Positions 33,025-42,050 are shown, counted from the stretch's first letter. The stretch is 51,846 nucleotides of DNA from Streptococcus hyovaginalis DSM 12219 (GCF_000420785.1 NZ_ATVP01000014.1:1-51846); one strand, 5' to 3'. Notes: generated from the sequence alone by a model not told the origin. Made by a program: numbers and translations.

Positions 33025-33858
33025 TTAATTGGCATTGTATCCAAATTCTCTACTCCTTAATGTTTCTTTCCACCATGATTCACGAGCTAAAATGAGATGG
33101 TCATCTACTCTACCGTTGTAATTTTCTAAAAGGCTATATGGAAAGTTTGTCTTGATATAATCAAAACCTTCATCTTTGACAAGTTGACGCAACTCTTTAT
33201 TGCCACCATGCCCATTGTGGACATAGGATTGCCAACGCGACAAAAGCATGCCACTGTCACTGATTGCAGAACCAACATAGTACTTGCCTGTTTGCTTATC
33301 AGTCAACAAATAAACAGCCTTCTGATTCCCAAGTGCCGTCAACCAGTCTTGTTTTTGTAGACGGAAAATGCTCTCCAGTTGATAATAAGACAGACGGATA
33401 TTATCGTAGCCAGGAAAATCATCCCCAGTCCAAATAGTAGGTAGTAGTTCTCGAATAACGATGTCTTTCGTAGACCGCTCGAAATAACGAACGATAGAAA
33501 TTCCAACTTTAAAATCAATAATCAAGCGATCAAAATAGGCTGAAAATTCTTCACGAACCTTCCCCTCATAGGACTACCCAGAAGTTACAGGTAGCTACTC
33601 CGTTAGTTCCTTTACCGTTGTTAATAACCATTTGTTGTAACCTACTTTGATAAAGTTGACCACGATTTCTCCAATACGAAAATAGTTTTTGCCTTCTGGA
33701 TTATAAAAAATATTCCAATTATTCACTTGTTCCTTGTCCGCTAGATAATAGGACTTGGTATAGTCCACACTACCTTCCCAAACGTGAAAACGTAATTTTA
33801 CCCTTGGTAGCTCTTGCTCAGAAAAATGAAATATATCATTTAAGGTCAGAATACTCAT
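33025..33858 (-). pseudogene. GIY-YIG nuclease-family gene interrupted by two in-frame TAG codons
   Basis: An upstream part (33595-33858, 87 aa, starting MSILTLNDIFHFSEQELP) and a downstream part (33025-33573) lie in the same frame, separated by TAG at 33595-33597, six codons, and TAG at 33574-33576. After the second TAG the frame continues SYEGKVREEFSAYFDRLIIDF into the GIY-YIG domain: AVYLLTDKQTGKYYVGSA, then SRWQSYVHNGHGGNKEL and the catalytic-glutamate segment LARESWWKETL. Known full-length relatives are about 275 residues, matching the sum of both parts. It looks like a once-intact gene. A shorter protein could start at 33525, though no ribosome binding site is evident. The natural role of this family is not known to me. 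Confidence 0.75.
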
Positions 33859-33973
33859 CGTCTTCTCCTTTGCTTATGGGTTAAGTATTGATTGGTAAGT
33901 CAATACTTGGTATACGTAGTACATCAAGCCTTCCAATTGTTCTTTAGTAATTATTTTCTGCAAATTCATTTAC

Positions 33974-34016
33974 AAAAAAATCGAAAGAGATACCCCTAGC
34001 AGGAGAATTCTTTCGA
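33974..34016 (-). terminator. Terminator of the rpiR-nanE-PTS operon
   Basis: Minus-strand TCGAAAGA / TCTTTCGA stem followed by seven T residues, 86 bases past the PTS gene stop. Confidence 0.8.
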
Positions 34017-34101
34017 CTTGAAAATAGTTTAGAATAATGAGATTCTATCTACTAATTATAAACATCAACACTAGCATAAGAGTACTTTCACAAGTAACAT
34101 A

Positions 34102-35604
34102 CTACTCCTCTTTCCCCAATATATCATTAATTTCCTGGCTATAGAGGATTGCTTTGCCGCCATAAACGGCTTGTACACCATTGTCCACATCTAAGACAGC
34201 GGTGGCTCCTATGGCTTTTAAGCTCTCTTTATCGACACGTTGACTATCCGCAAGAGATACGCGTAAGCGCGTTGCGCAGGCTGTGACATGCTCAATATTA
34301 GCTTCACCACCTAGGGCTTCAATAATGTCACGAGAAGTTTCTGTCAAAGTGCTATTTGCCTTTGGTGCTCTTTGTGTAGCGCCCTCTTCGCTCAGAGCCA
34401 TTCCTGGAACGGCAACTTTAAATTTACTAATGAGAAAGCGAAAGACCACGTAATAAAGACTAGCCCAGACTAGGCCAACTGGAATGACCAAAAGCCAATT
34501 GGTTTTGTCATTGCCTTGAAGAACCCCAAACAGTAAGAAGTCAATCACACCACCTGAGAAAGAATTACCAATACGAATCGACAATAAGTCCGCAACAAAG
34601 AAAGACATCCCATCTAAGAAAGCATGAATCACATAGAGCCATGGTGCGACAAACAAGAAAGAAAATTCAATTGGTTCTGTAATCCCTGTCAAGAAGGAAG
34701 TGAGCGCACTACTAAAATAGAAGGAACCGTTGGCTTTGCGATTCACTTTTGGAATGGCATGATACATGGCCAAGCAGGCTGCAGGAAGACCAAACATCAT
34801 TGTTGCAAAACGTCCTGCAAAGAAACGTGTGCCATAGGTAAAGAGCCCCGTATGGTTAGGATCTGCCAATTGGGCAAAGAAAATATTTTGCGCACCTTGA
34901 ATGGTCTTGCCAGCCACTTCTTCTGCACCACCAAGCGAAGTATACCAAAACATAGGGTAAATCGTATGATGAAGACCGACAGCGCCTGTTAAACGCAAGA
35001 AGAATCCATACAAGAAAGAACCGAAGCTTCCCATAGTCGCAATCGCTTCGCCAAGCGTCACAAGTAGGTTTTGAACTGGTGGCCAAATAATATAAAAGAT
35101 ACTTCCGATAACAATAGCCACCAAAGAAGAAATAATCGGAATAAAGCGAGAACCACCAAAGAAACCTAGGTAAGCCGGTAGCTCAATGCGACGGTACTTA
35201 TTATGAAGGACAGAAACCACATAACCAATCACAAGAGCGCCTAGCACCCCCGTATCAATGGTCGCATCCTTAGCTGAGAACAATTGCAGAAGACTACTGA
35301 TAGTAGCTGTGTACACCAAGTAAGCAACACCGCCAGAAAGTCCTGCGGTTCCCTTATCAGAATCAGCCAATCCCACAGCAACTCCGATACTAAAGATTAG
35401 GGCAATATTGTTAAAGACGGCGCCACCTGCACCATTCATCACTGAAAAAATCACTTGTAACCAGTCCTGTTGTAAGAGCGGAAACTGAGCTACAGCATTA
35501 GGATTCGACAGGGCTCCACCAATCCCTAACAATAAACCCGCTACAGGTAAAATAGATATAGGCAGCATGAATGCTTGACCTAAACGTGAAAATTTCTTAA
35601 ACAT
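34102..35604 (-). CDS. PTS EIIBC, glucose/N-acetylglucosamine family, probably for N-acetylmannosamine
   Basis: A 500-residue sugar permease that phosphorylates its substrate on entry. The EIIC membrane domain fills about 1-390 (LPISILPVAGLLLGIGGAL; GITEPIEFSFLF). The EIIB domain follows at about 415-500, with the phosphorylated cysteine C443 in VTACATRLRVSL. There is no EIIA domain, so a separate Glc-type EIIA is needed. It is 17 bases downstream of nanE; a comparable nanE plus EIIBC pair occurs in the pneumococcal sialic-acid region. Context points to ManNAc import, giving ManNAc-6-P for NanE. GlcNAc-like sugars remain possible. Confidence 0.9.
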   Translation of the reverse strand: MFKKFSRLGQAFMLPISILPVAGLLLGIGGALSNPNAVAQFPLLQQDWLQVIFSVMNGAGGAVFNNIALIFSIGVAVGLADSDKGTAGLSGGVAYLVYTATISSLLQLFSAKDATIDTGVLGALVIGYVVSVLHNKYRRIELPAYLGFFGGSRFIPIISSLVAIVIGSIFYIIWPPVQNLLVTLGEAIATMGSFGSFLYGFFLRLTGAVGLHHTIYPMFWYTSLGGAEEVAGKTIQGAQNIFFAQLADPNHTGLFTYGTRFFAGRFATMMFGLPAACLAMYHAIPKVNRKANGSFYFSSALTSFLTGITEPIEFSFLFVAPWLYVIHAFLDGMSFFVADLLSIRIGNSFSGGVIDFLLFGVLQGNDKTNWLLVIPVGLVWASLYYVVFRFLISKFKVAVPGMALSEEGATQRAPKANSTLTETSRDIIEALGGEANIEHVTACATRLRVSLADSQRVDKESLKAIGATAVLDVDNGVQAVYGGKAILYSQEINDILGKEE

Positions 35605-35621
35605 AGCATCTCCTTTCTATA

Positions 35622-36326
35622 TTAGTCTATGTTTGCGGCTTCAATAAATGGTTTGGCAATGACCAAAGGTCGCGTAATGGCTGATCCAACAACAACACTA
35701 TCTACGCCCAATTCTAAAACACGTCTTACTTTTTCAGGAGTATTAATATTACCTTCAGCGATAATGGGTTTGGTAATCACTTGCCGAGCTTTGCGAATCA
35801 GTTCAAAGTCATTTGAGGCAATGGCTAAGTCCCTGCTTTGTTTGGTATAGCCAACCAAGGTTGTTCCGATATAATCAAAACCTAACTGCTCAGCCTTAAC
35901 CATCTCTTCAAGAGTTGAACAATCTGCCATCAATAATTGATCTGGGTAGGCCTTACGAATCTGCGCTACAAACTCGTCTAGGCTTTGGCCATTTGGTCGG
36001 TTTGAACTTGTACCATCAAGGGCAATCATCTCGACGCCTGTGGCAACTAGCGCATCAACCTCAGCCATGGTTGGCGTGATAAACGCATCCGCGTCAACAT
36101 AATCTTTTTTTATGATACCAATAATGGGTAAATCAATCACTTCCTTGATTTCTTTAATATCACGGACACTATTAGCTCTGATACCGACTGCACCCGCCTG
36201 GGCTGCCGCCTTGGCAAAGAGTGGCATGACTCCCCCTTTTTCTGAGTACATTGGCTCATCGGGCAATGCCTGACAAGAAATGATGACACCACCCTTTATC
36301 TGTTCGTATATCTTTTTTTGAAGCAT
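35622..36326 (-). CDS. nanE: N-acetylmannosamine-6-phosphate 2-epimerase
   Basis: A 234-residue TIM-barrel enzyme converting ManNAc-6-P to GlcNAc-6-P. Family segments GGVIISCQALPDEPMY, the catalytic lysine region PIIGIIKKDY, TVLVG-type strand YIGTTLVGYT and PIIAEGNI are all present. It starts 6 bases after rpiR and lies 17 bases before the PTS EIIBC gene. nanA and nanK are not here; a PTS supplying the 6-phosphate would make NanK unnecessary. Confidence 0.95.
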   Translation of the reverse strand: MLQKKIYEQIKGGVIISCQALPDEPMYSEKGGVMPLFAKAAAQAGAVGIRANSVRDIKEIKEVIDLPIIGIIKKDYVDADAFITPTMAEVDALVATGVEMIALDGTSSNRPNGQSLDEFVAQIRKAYPDQLLMADCSTLEEMVKAEQLGFDYIGTTLVGYTKQSRDLAIASNDFELIRKARQVITKPIIAEGNINTPEKVRRVLELGVDSVVVGSAITRPLVIAKPFIEAANID

Positions 36327-36332
36327 GCTTTT

Positions 36333-37160
36333 CTAATCCTCCTTTTTAATAATGGTTTGTTGATAGCGATGCTCTCTATCTTGTTTATCTATTGCTAAAT
36401 AATATGCAAAAAGGCAATCAAACACTAAAAGCAAGGGAAACTGAGGCGATATGCGATTGCCGTAAGCAAGATTATCACTAGAAGCTAGCAAGACTAGCTC
36501 ATCCCAGGGGCTTTCTTGACCTGCTTCTTTTTGTGTCGTCAACAAGACAGTCTTCGCACCGTGTTCCTTAGACCTTTGCAAAGCCTGAAGTACGGACTTG
36601 GTCTTTCCTGAAATAGAGGCACCAAATACCAGGCAGGTTTCATCAGCCAAGAGGCTGGCCCAGAGTAATTCATCATCGTCAGTTGCAATATCACAGACCA
36701 ACCCTAAGCGCATAAAACGTGTCTTCATCTCGCGGATAGCCTGACCAGAACTTCCCTTACCATACAAATAAATACGCTTAGCCTCTTCAAGCCATCCCGT
36801 AATCCGTGTCAGCTGCCCTTCATCCAAAACAGAATACGTCTTTTGTAAGAGCTGGTCATAATCAGCCATAACACGTTTGGTCACATCTTTTTTGAAAAGT
36901 GTATAGGATTGATCAGTATCGTTGGATAAGGATTCCTGATAAAAATAAGCAAACTCACGATAGCCCCTAAAGCCACATTTTTGAGAAAAACGGGTCAAGC
37001 TAGCTTTAGAAATATGCAATCTTTGACAGATTGATTCTGCCGATAAATCACTGATATCAGTGTTCGTAATGAAAAATTGAGCAATCATTTTTTCGGTACT
37101 TGTCATCGACTCTAAATAGGATTCTATAAGCGGCCCTATCTTCTTAATTAAATCAGCCAT
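36333..37160 (-). CDS. RpiR-family regulator of the nanE-PTS operon
   Basis: A 275-residue regulator with an N-terminal RpiR helix-turn-helix (about 1-77; ICQRLHISKASLTRFSQKCGF) and a C-terminal SIS sugar-phosphate binding domain (about 105-260; YLYGKGSSGQAIREM). GAGGAGGATCTT precedes the ATG. It is the first gene of the operon, so it controls itself along with nanE and the PTS. The likely ligand is ManNAc-6-P or GlcNAc-6-P, inferred from context. Confidence 0.9.
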   Translation of the reverse strand: MADLIKKIGPLIESYLESMTSTEKMIAQFFITNTDISDLSAESICQRLHISKASLTRFSQKCGFRGYREFAYFYQESLSNDTDQSYTLFKKDVTKRVMADYDQLLQKTYSVLDEGQLTRITGWLEEAKRIYLYGKGSSGQAIREMKTRFMRLGLVCDIATDDDELLWASLLADETCLVFGASISGKTKSVLQALQRSKEHGAKTVLLTTQKEAGQESPWDELVLLASSDNLAYGNRISPQFPLLLVFDCLFAYYLAIDKQDREHRYQQTIIKKED

Positions 37161-37178
37161 AAGATCCTCCTCAAGAAG

Positions 37179-37207
37179 AGTATAGCGCTTACACAGGTAT
37201 ATTTCAA
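37179..37207 (-). promoter_or_regulatory. Promoter of the rpiR-nanE-PTS operon with overlapping cre
   Basis: Minus-strand TTGAAA (37202-37207) and TATACT (37179-37184) with a 17-base spacer. The cre-like TGTAAGCGCTATAC (37180-37193, 12 of 14 positions) overlaps the -10 almost completely, so CcpA and RNA polymerase could not both bind. Confidence 0.75.
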
Positions 37208-37304
37208 TATTTTCTTAAAAAGAGAAAATACTTTCCGATGGCAACTGACTGGAAGTCAATCCCATAACATTATTGAAACTAATTTCTTCATAAGCTTGCC
37301 TTAT

Positions 37305-37338
37305 GAAAAAAGAACCAACTTCTGTTGATCCTTTTTTC
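37305..37338 (-). terminator. mmuM terminator
   Basis: A 15-bp minus-strand stem (GAAAAAAGGATCAAC / GTTGGTTCTTTTTTC, two G-U pairs) overlapping the mmuM stop codon; the T-run is within the 3' arm. Confidence 0.75.
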
Positions 37339-38302
37339 AATATGACACTGTTCCAATGTGATTTTTAATGTCAGCGATATCTGCCGGTCTTGTCCGGCAA
37401 CAGCCTCCAAGCAACCTTAATTGAGGGAACTGCAGCTGCCAGTCCTTGTGACACTGGGCAAGAGATGCCTGTACTTTATCACCATGTGACCAAGTTTGTG
37501 TTTTACCGTCATAAACTTCACCCGAGTTAGGGTAAGCCACTAAGTGTTTATCCGTCAGTTTACTGAAAGTCGCTAGAACCTCTTCAACCACCTGCGGAGA
37601 GCTACAGTTAATCCCAAGTGCCAGAATCTGTTGAGACTGCTCTACCAAGCTGACTACTGCTTTCAAGTCAGATCCGTCTGATAGATGCTGACCATCTTGA
37701 GAAGTGATGCTCAGATAAACTTCCACAGTCGGAAATTCTTCCACCAGTAATTCGATCAAAGCTTGGATTTCCAAAAGATTGGGCATGGTTTCCAGTGCTA
37801 ATAAATCAACACCTTCTGCCACAAAAAGAGAGAGTCTAGAGCGGTGAAACTCTTTGAGGTCCTCTTTACTAACCTGACCATAATCGCCCGTATATTCCGA
37901 GCCATCTGATAAGTAAGCTGCATAAGGCCCCACATCACCAGAGATCAAAGGCAAAATCCGGCCTGCTTTCTCATCTTCAGAGAGCTCTGACCAAACCTTG
38001 TCTCTAGCAGACTTTGCTAAATCAACACTCTTAATGATAATGGTCTTAGCTTCTTTCTGAGATAAGCCTGTCGCTTCCAAACTCGCATAAGAAGCCTGAT
38101 AAGTCGAGGTAGTAATGATATCAGCTCCAGCTAAAACATAGTCCTCATGAATCTTTTGAATGACAGAGGGGTCTTCAAGGAGAAATTTGGCAGACCATAA
38201 GTTACCACTAATATCATACCCTCTAGCTTCAAGCTCTGTCCCTAGGGCACCATGTAAAATAATTGTTTCTTGTTTTTCTAATAAGTCTTTAAATCGTCCC
38301 AT
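37337..38302 (-). CDS. mmuM: Homocysteine S-methyltransferase
   Basis: A 321-residue zinc enzyme that methylates homocysteine with S-methylmethionine to give methionine. The N-terminal HGALGTELEARG motif and the three zinc cysteines in GINCSSP and LLGGCCRTRP are present. It lies 9 bases downstream of the amino acid permease gene mmuP, forming the classic mmuPM pair. Length matches the family. GGAGGACCTT precedes the ATG. Confidence 0.95.
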   Translation of the reverse strand: MGRFKDLLEKQETIILHGALGTELEARGYDISGNLWSAKFLLEDPSVIQKIHEDYVLAGADIITTSTYQASYASLEATGLSQKEAKTIIIKSVDLAKSARDKVWSELSEDEKAGRILPLISGDVGPYAAYLSDGSEYTGDYGQVSKEDLKEFHRSRLSLFVAEGVDLLALETMPNLLEIQALIELLVEEFPTVEVYLSITSQDGQHLSDGSDLKAVVSLVEQSQQILALGINCSSPQVVEEVLATFSKLTDKHLVAYPNSGEVYDGKTQTWSHGDKVQASLAQCHKDWQLQFPQLRLLGGCCRTRPADIADIKNHIGTVSY

Positions 38303-38311
38303 AAGGTCCTC

Positions 38312-39688
38312 CTACCAAGTCCTAAATTTCCATTTATGATAAAGGTAGCAAATAATCATAAAAGGCACTCCGAAGTACAAGCCTGCGCGTTGCGATTCAT
38401 CCCAAGCAATACCAACAACAGAAACCAGCAGCAATATAATGGTAATCCAAGGCAGGATTGGGGAGAAAGGCGTTTTATAAGCCAACTCGGACTCTGAATG
38501 GTCTTTCAAAAAGACTTTCCTGAAGTTGATCTGCGCCAAAGGAATCGATAGCCAGGTGATCACAACCGCAAAACCTGCAATAGAAACCAATGCTAAGAAA
38601 ATGGTATCTGCCGCATAAACACTAGCGATCAAAGCAATAACAACCGCAGCCATTGACAACCACATGGCCCGCATTGGCACACCGTGCTTGTTAATCCGAA
38701 CAACGTTTTTAGAAATCATGCCTTCATTAGCTAGAGACCAGAGCATCCGACTCGTCGCGTATAAACCTGACGTTGATGCCGATAAAATTGCTGACAAGAT
38801 AACCAAGTTCATCAAATCCGCGGCATAAGGAATTCCAATCTTATCCAGTACCAGGACAAAAGGAGCCTCGCTGACGCCTGCTTCAGACATAGGAAGGAGA
38901 GACGCCAAGACCACCATGGTCAACACAAAGAAAATCACCAAAAGGCCGATCGTTGATTTAATAGCCTTGGGCACTGCTTCTTTAGGATTGTCCGTTTCGC
39001 CTGCTGCAATACCAATCATCTCAACCCCTGAAAAGGCGTAGTTAACCGACAGCATGACAGATACTAATCCGACAACACCGTTTGGCAAGAAACCAGAAGA
39101 CCTAATATTAGCAAACAAAGGCGCCGAAGAAGTCCCATTAAAAGATAAAACACCAAACATAGCCAAGAGACCTAGGATGATAAAAATACCAATAGCATAA
39201 ACTTTAATGCTAGAAAAATAAGTCTCTACCTTGGCAAACCACCCTACACTCAGCATGTTTAAGCCAAATACCAAGGCTGCAAAAAGTGTCGCAAAAACCC
39301 AAACAGGGACATCCGGAAACCAGCGCTGGGCTAAAAGAGCGGCGCCAACAAATTGCGACGCTAAGGCAACTACCCAGCAAAGCCAGTACATCCAGGCCAC
39401 CATGAAGCCTGTTCCTGGACTGATGTACTTAGTAGCGTAGGTATGAAAGGAGCCCGTCACCGGCATGGCTACAGACAGCTCTCCCAAAGAAAACATGACC
39501 AAATAGACCATAACCCCACCAAAAAGATAGGACACAATAGCTCCTAAAGGTCCCGCCTGAGCAATGGTATAACCTGAACTCAAAAAAAGACCCGTCCCAA
39601 TAACACCACCAATGGACAGCATCTGCAAGTGACGACTGTTCATCTCTCGCTTGTATTGACCCTCATTTTCAAAATTATGATTTTCCAC
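38312..39688 (-). CDS. mmuP: S-methylmethionine permease (APC amino acid permease)
   Basis: A 458-residue amino acid permease with about twelve helices. The family start RHLQMLSIGGVIGTGLFLSSG and GPLGAIVSYLFGG are clear. Pairing with mmuM suggests import of S-methylmethionine; sequence alone cannot separate it from other APC permeases. The start codon is GTG at 39688, preceded by TTAGGAGAAAC. An inverted repeat ATGCTTT / AAAGCAT (39723-39743) just upstream is a possible operator. Confidence 0.85.
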   Translation of the reverse strand: MENHNFENEGQYKREMNSRHLQMLSIGGVIGTGLFLSSGYTIAQAGPLGAIVSYLFGGVMVYLVMFSLGELSVAMPVTGSFHTYATKYISPGTGFMVAWMYWLCWVVALASQFVGAALLAQRWFPDVPVWVFATLFAALVFGLNMLSVGWFAKVETYFSSIKVYAIGIFIILGLLAMFGVLSFNGTSSAPLFANIRSSGFLPNGVVGLVSVMLSVNYAFSGVEMIGIAAGETDNPKEAVPKAIKSTIGLLVIFFVLTMVVLASLLPMSEAGVSEAPFVLVLDKIGIPYAADLMNLVILSAILSASTSGLYATSRMLWSLANEGMISKNVVRINKHGVPMRAMWLSMAAVVIALIASVYAADTIFLALVSIAGFAVVITWLSIPLAQINFRKVFLKDHSESELAYKTPFSPILPWITIILLLVSVVGIAWDESQRAGLYFGVPFMIICYLYHKWKFRTW

Positions 39689-39705
39689 ACGTTTCTCCTA
39701 ACATG

Positions 39706-39743
39706 ATTATATTGAACCAAACATGCTTTTTGCTTGAAAGCAT
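39706..39743 (-). promoter_or_regulatory. Possible mmuPM promoter and inverted repeat
   Basis: Minus-strand TATAAT (39706-39711) sits close to the GTG start, with the 7-bp inverted repeat ATGCTTT / AAAGCAT spanning the -35 position. The leader would be only about 11 nt, so the assignment is tentative. Confidence 0.35.
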
Positions 39744-39840
39744 TGACATAGCTCTTATGATAACATGTAAAGCCAATGCCTTATAATAGTTATTTTCGCT
39801 AATCATTAATAGGCAAAACGTATAACAAGATAATCAAAGT

Positions 39841-39883
39841 CAAAAAACTGAAAAGAAGTTCTCATCCTTCCTTTCAGTTTTTG
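39841..39883 (-). terminator. Terminator of the MDR oxidoreductase gene
   Basis: Minus-strand CAAAAACTGAAAGGAAG pairs with CTTCTTTTCAGTTTTTTG around an 8-base loop (one mismatch). The T-run lies in the 3' arm. It is just past the stop codon. Confidence 0.8.
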
Positions 39884-39889
39884 GTCTAT

Positions 39890-40888
39890 TTAGTTTTCTG
39901 TAATAGCAACAAGGGTCCGACCCAGGTGTTGTCCTTTTTTCAGCTTATCGAGTACAGAGGGAATCACTTCCAGATCAATCTGATCAGTCTTCAAAATAGC
40001 TAAAACTTCCCTATGCTTAGCCAATTCTTTCCAAGCTTCTAGACGCTTTTCCTGACTGATCTGAACCGAATCAATCCCCAAAAGACTAATCCCACGCAGA
40101 ATAAAAGGCAAAACTGTGGTATTAAGCGAAATACCTGCGGCATTGCCACATAAGGAGATAGCACCTCCGTAGGCTAGCTGTGGGATCAGATGACCAACCA
40201 CATCACCACCGACAGTATCTAGGATAAAATCGTACTGCTCTTTCAAAAGGAGCGGTTTTTCTTTGATAAAAATGGCTTCTGGACGGATAACCCGGTCTGC
40301 ACCCAGTGCTCTAACCATATCTTCTTGGTAATCCTTGCGAATCAAGGCTGTGACATTCTGATAACCGCGTGCCTTCAAGAGCGCTAAAGCGATAGAGCCA
40401 ACGCCGCCACTAGCTCCCGTGACTAAAAGACGCGCTTCTTTGTTTTCAGATAAACCAGCCTTTTCCAAAGCTAAAATCGACAAGATAGCTGTCAGTCCTG
40501 CTGTCCCATAAACCATGACATCTTTAAGCGACACCCCCTCTGGCAAAGGCATCACCCATTCCTTAGGAACACGCGCATACTCTGAAAAACCACCCGTATG
40601 AGACATGCCCAGCTCATAGCCAGTCACGAGAACTTCTTGTCCTAGAGTAAAGCCATCACTTTCTGATGAGACCACTGTCCCAGCCAAATCAATCCCCGGA
40701 ATCATGGGATAGCTACGAATGACACCTCCCTTAGGCTGAACAGCCAACATATCCTTGTAGTTAAGTGAACTATAGGCGACCTTGATCAGAATATCTCCTT
40801 GACTGAGATCATCTAAGTTAATGGTCTTGAGACCAAAATTCAGCTGACCATTTTTTTCATCAAGATACATGGCTTTAAATGATTTCAT
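39890..40888 (-). CDS. MDR-family NADPH quinone/enoyl reductase, YhdH/AcuI type
   Basis: A 332-residue medium-chain dehydrogenase without the structural zinc cysteines. The AcuI/YhdH hallmarks are VAYSSLNYKDMLAV, YPMIPGIDLAGTV, the nucleotide-binding VTGASGGVGSIAL and the C-terminal GRTLV. Relatives reduce acrylyl-CoA or quinones; the substrate here is unknown. I chose the ATG at 40888 with AAAGGGAGCCTC before it, 13 codons inside the longest frame. It follows nusG and its terminator on the same strand. Confidence 0.88.
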   Translation of the reverse strand: MKSFKAMYLDEKNGQLNFGLKTINLDDLSQGDILIKVAYSSLNYKDMLAVQPKGGVIRSYPMIPGIDLAGTVVSSESDGFTLGQEVLVTGYELGMSHTGGFSEYARVPKEWVMPLPEGVSLKDVMVYGTAGLTAILSILALEKAGLSENKEARLLVTGASGGVGSIALALLKARGYQNVTALIRKDYQEDMVRALGADRVIRPEAIFIKEKPLLLKEQYDFILDTVGGDVVGHLIPQLAYGGAISLCGNAAGISLNTTVLPFILRGISLLGIDSVQISQEKRLEAWKELAKHREVLAILKTDQIDLEVIPSVLDKLKKGQHLGRTLVAITEN

Positions 40889-40912
40889 GAGGCTCCCTTT
40901 CTCTAAAAAGAA

Positions 40913-40938
40913 TAAAAAACTCCGCAAAGATGCGGAGT
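40913..40938 (-). terminator. nusG terminator
   Basis: Minus-strand ACTCCGCA / TGCGGAGT stem with a 4-base loop, then TTTTTT; 20 bases past the nusG stop. Confidence 0.85.
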
Positions 40939-40957
40939 CTCAAATAATAATTGGCGA

Positions 40958-41500
40958 TTAAGACAACTCCGCGATTTGGTAGAGTTCGAGATCAGCCTGT
41001 GTTTCAGTACCAAACATGCTAATCATTAATTTCACCTTGTTGCCGTCAATCTCAACAACACGGCCTTCTTGTCCCATAAAGGCACCATCGATGATCTGAA
41101 CCACATCGCCAGCTTTGATGTTAGTATCAATAACCTCAACAGTTTGTCCCATAGAGACGAGGATCGCACGAATTTCTTCTTCCAATAGCGGGGTAGGTTT
41201 TGAACGGTTACCGTGTGAGCCGACAAACCCTGTAACATTTGGTGTATTACGTACCACAAACCAAGCTTCATCAGTCATGACCATTTCAACAAGGACATAA
41301 CCTGGGAAGCGATTTTCTTCCACTTCCTTGGTTTTCCCATTTTTTTCCACGTTTACGGTTTGAGTCGGAATCTCCACGCGCAAAATATTGTCTAACATGT
41401 TATAAGTTTGCGCACGTTGCAAGAGGTTTTCTTTTACTTTATTCTCATATCCCGAATAAGTTTGAAGGACGAACCAGCCCTTATCGAATGAATCTAACAT
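40958..41500 (-). CDS. nusG: Transcription termination/antitermination factor NusG
   Basis: A 180-residue transcription factor that binds RNA polymerase. The NGN domain (about 1-115) has GWFVLQTYSGYENKVKENL and the FPGYVLVEM motif; the KOW domain (about 125-180) has AGDVVQIIDGAFMGQEGRV. I use the ATG at 41500, with AAAGGAGATC upstream. The gene has its own promoter and a leader with two mutually exclusive hairpins. It follows rpmG and secE, the standard order, although a terminator separates secE from nusG here. Confidence 0.97.
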   Translation of the reverse strand: MLDSFDKGWFVLQTYSGYENKVKENLLQRAQTYNMLDNILRVEIPTQTVNVEKNGKTKEVEENRFPGYVLVEMVMTDEAWFVVRNTPNVTGFVGSHGNRSKPTPLLEEEIRAILVSMGQTVEVIDTNIKAGDVVQIIDGAFMGQEGRVVEIDGNKVKLMISMFGTETQADLELYQIAELS

Positions 41501-41629
41501 GAATGATCTCCTTTGTATCATTGAAGGATGTAAATCCCAGGGTAAGTGATGTTATGTTTTAATTGAGGTCTCTCCCTAATGGCATAATAAAAAGCCTATA
41601 TGGGCTAGATTTCTAGCTACATTATATCA
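41501..41629 (-). promoter_or_regulatory. nusG promoter and leader with competing hairpins
   Basis: Minus-strand extended -10 TGATATAAT at 41621-41629. The leader has hairpin A, GCTAG-AAAT-CTAGC (41604-41617), overlapping hairpin B, AGCC-CATATA-GGCT (41593-41606), which is followed by TTTTTATTATG. A and B share three bases and cannot form together, so A could act as an antiterminator. Stems are short. Confidence 0.45.
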
Positions 41630-41650
41630 TAATTAGGGGGTGAATGCCTA

Positions 41651-41685
41651 CTTAAAAATAAAAAATAAGCCGGCTATCCAGCTTA
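41651..41685 (-). terminator. secE terminator
   Basis: Minus-strand TAAGCTGG / CCGGCTTA (one U-G) with loop ATAG, then TTTTTTATTTTT; starts 8 bases past the secE stop. Confidence 0.8.
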
Positions 41686-41692
41686 CTTTCTA

Positions 41693-41869
41693 TTAAAAGA
41701 TATTCAAAATAGACACAATACCTGTCGACAGTAACTTATCAAAGAGATAAATAATAAGCGTAAAGAATGCAGTATATTCAATAACTGCTAAAAAATCTTT
41801 CCAGCGCTGTTTACGATCTGGCCACGTTGTATCTTTTAAAACTCTAAAAATACCCGGAATAAATTTCAC
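41693..41869 (-). CDS. secE: Preprotein translocase subunit SecE
   Basis: A 58-residue single-span subunit of the SecYEG channel; too short for usual ORF cutoffs. Translation begins MKFIPGIFRVLKDTTWPDRK from a GTG at 41869, with GGAGAGGAAGC before it. The conserved amphipathic segment TTWPDRKQRWKD is followed by one membrane helix YTAFFTLIIYLFDKLL. It starts 10 bases after rpmG and precedes nusG, the usual gene order. Confidence 0.95.
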   Translation of the reverse strand: MKFIPGIFRVLKDTTWPDRKQRWKDFLAVIEYTAFFTLIIYLFDKLLSTGIVSILNIF

Positions 41870-41879
41870 GCTTCCTCTC

Positions 41880-42032
41880 CTATCTCGTTTCTTTATGTAC
41901 TGTATATTTTTGACAATGTTTACAAAATTTGTTGACTTCTAGACGTGTTGGTTTGGGATTGCTGGAAACTCCGATAGAGTAGTTTCGACTACCACACTCT
42001 GTACACGCTAGGCTTGCTTTTTTCTGTGCCAT
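41880..42032 (-). CDS. rpmG: Ribosomal protein L33, zinc-binding form
   Basis: A 50-residue ribosomal protein: [20 protein letters not shown], then [20 protein letters not shown]. The two CxxC pairs (C10/C13 and C37/C40) identify the zinc-dependent paralogue, which firmicutes may swap for a zinc-free one under zinc limitation. TTACGGAGGCGTT precedes the ATG. It is first in rpmG-secE, with a promoter right after pbp2a. Confidence 0.96.
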   Translation of the reverse strand: MAQKKASLACTECGSRNYSIGVSSNPKPTRLEVNKFCKHCQKYTVHKETR

Positions 42033-42050
42033 AACGCCTCCGTAACCTTT

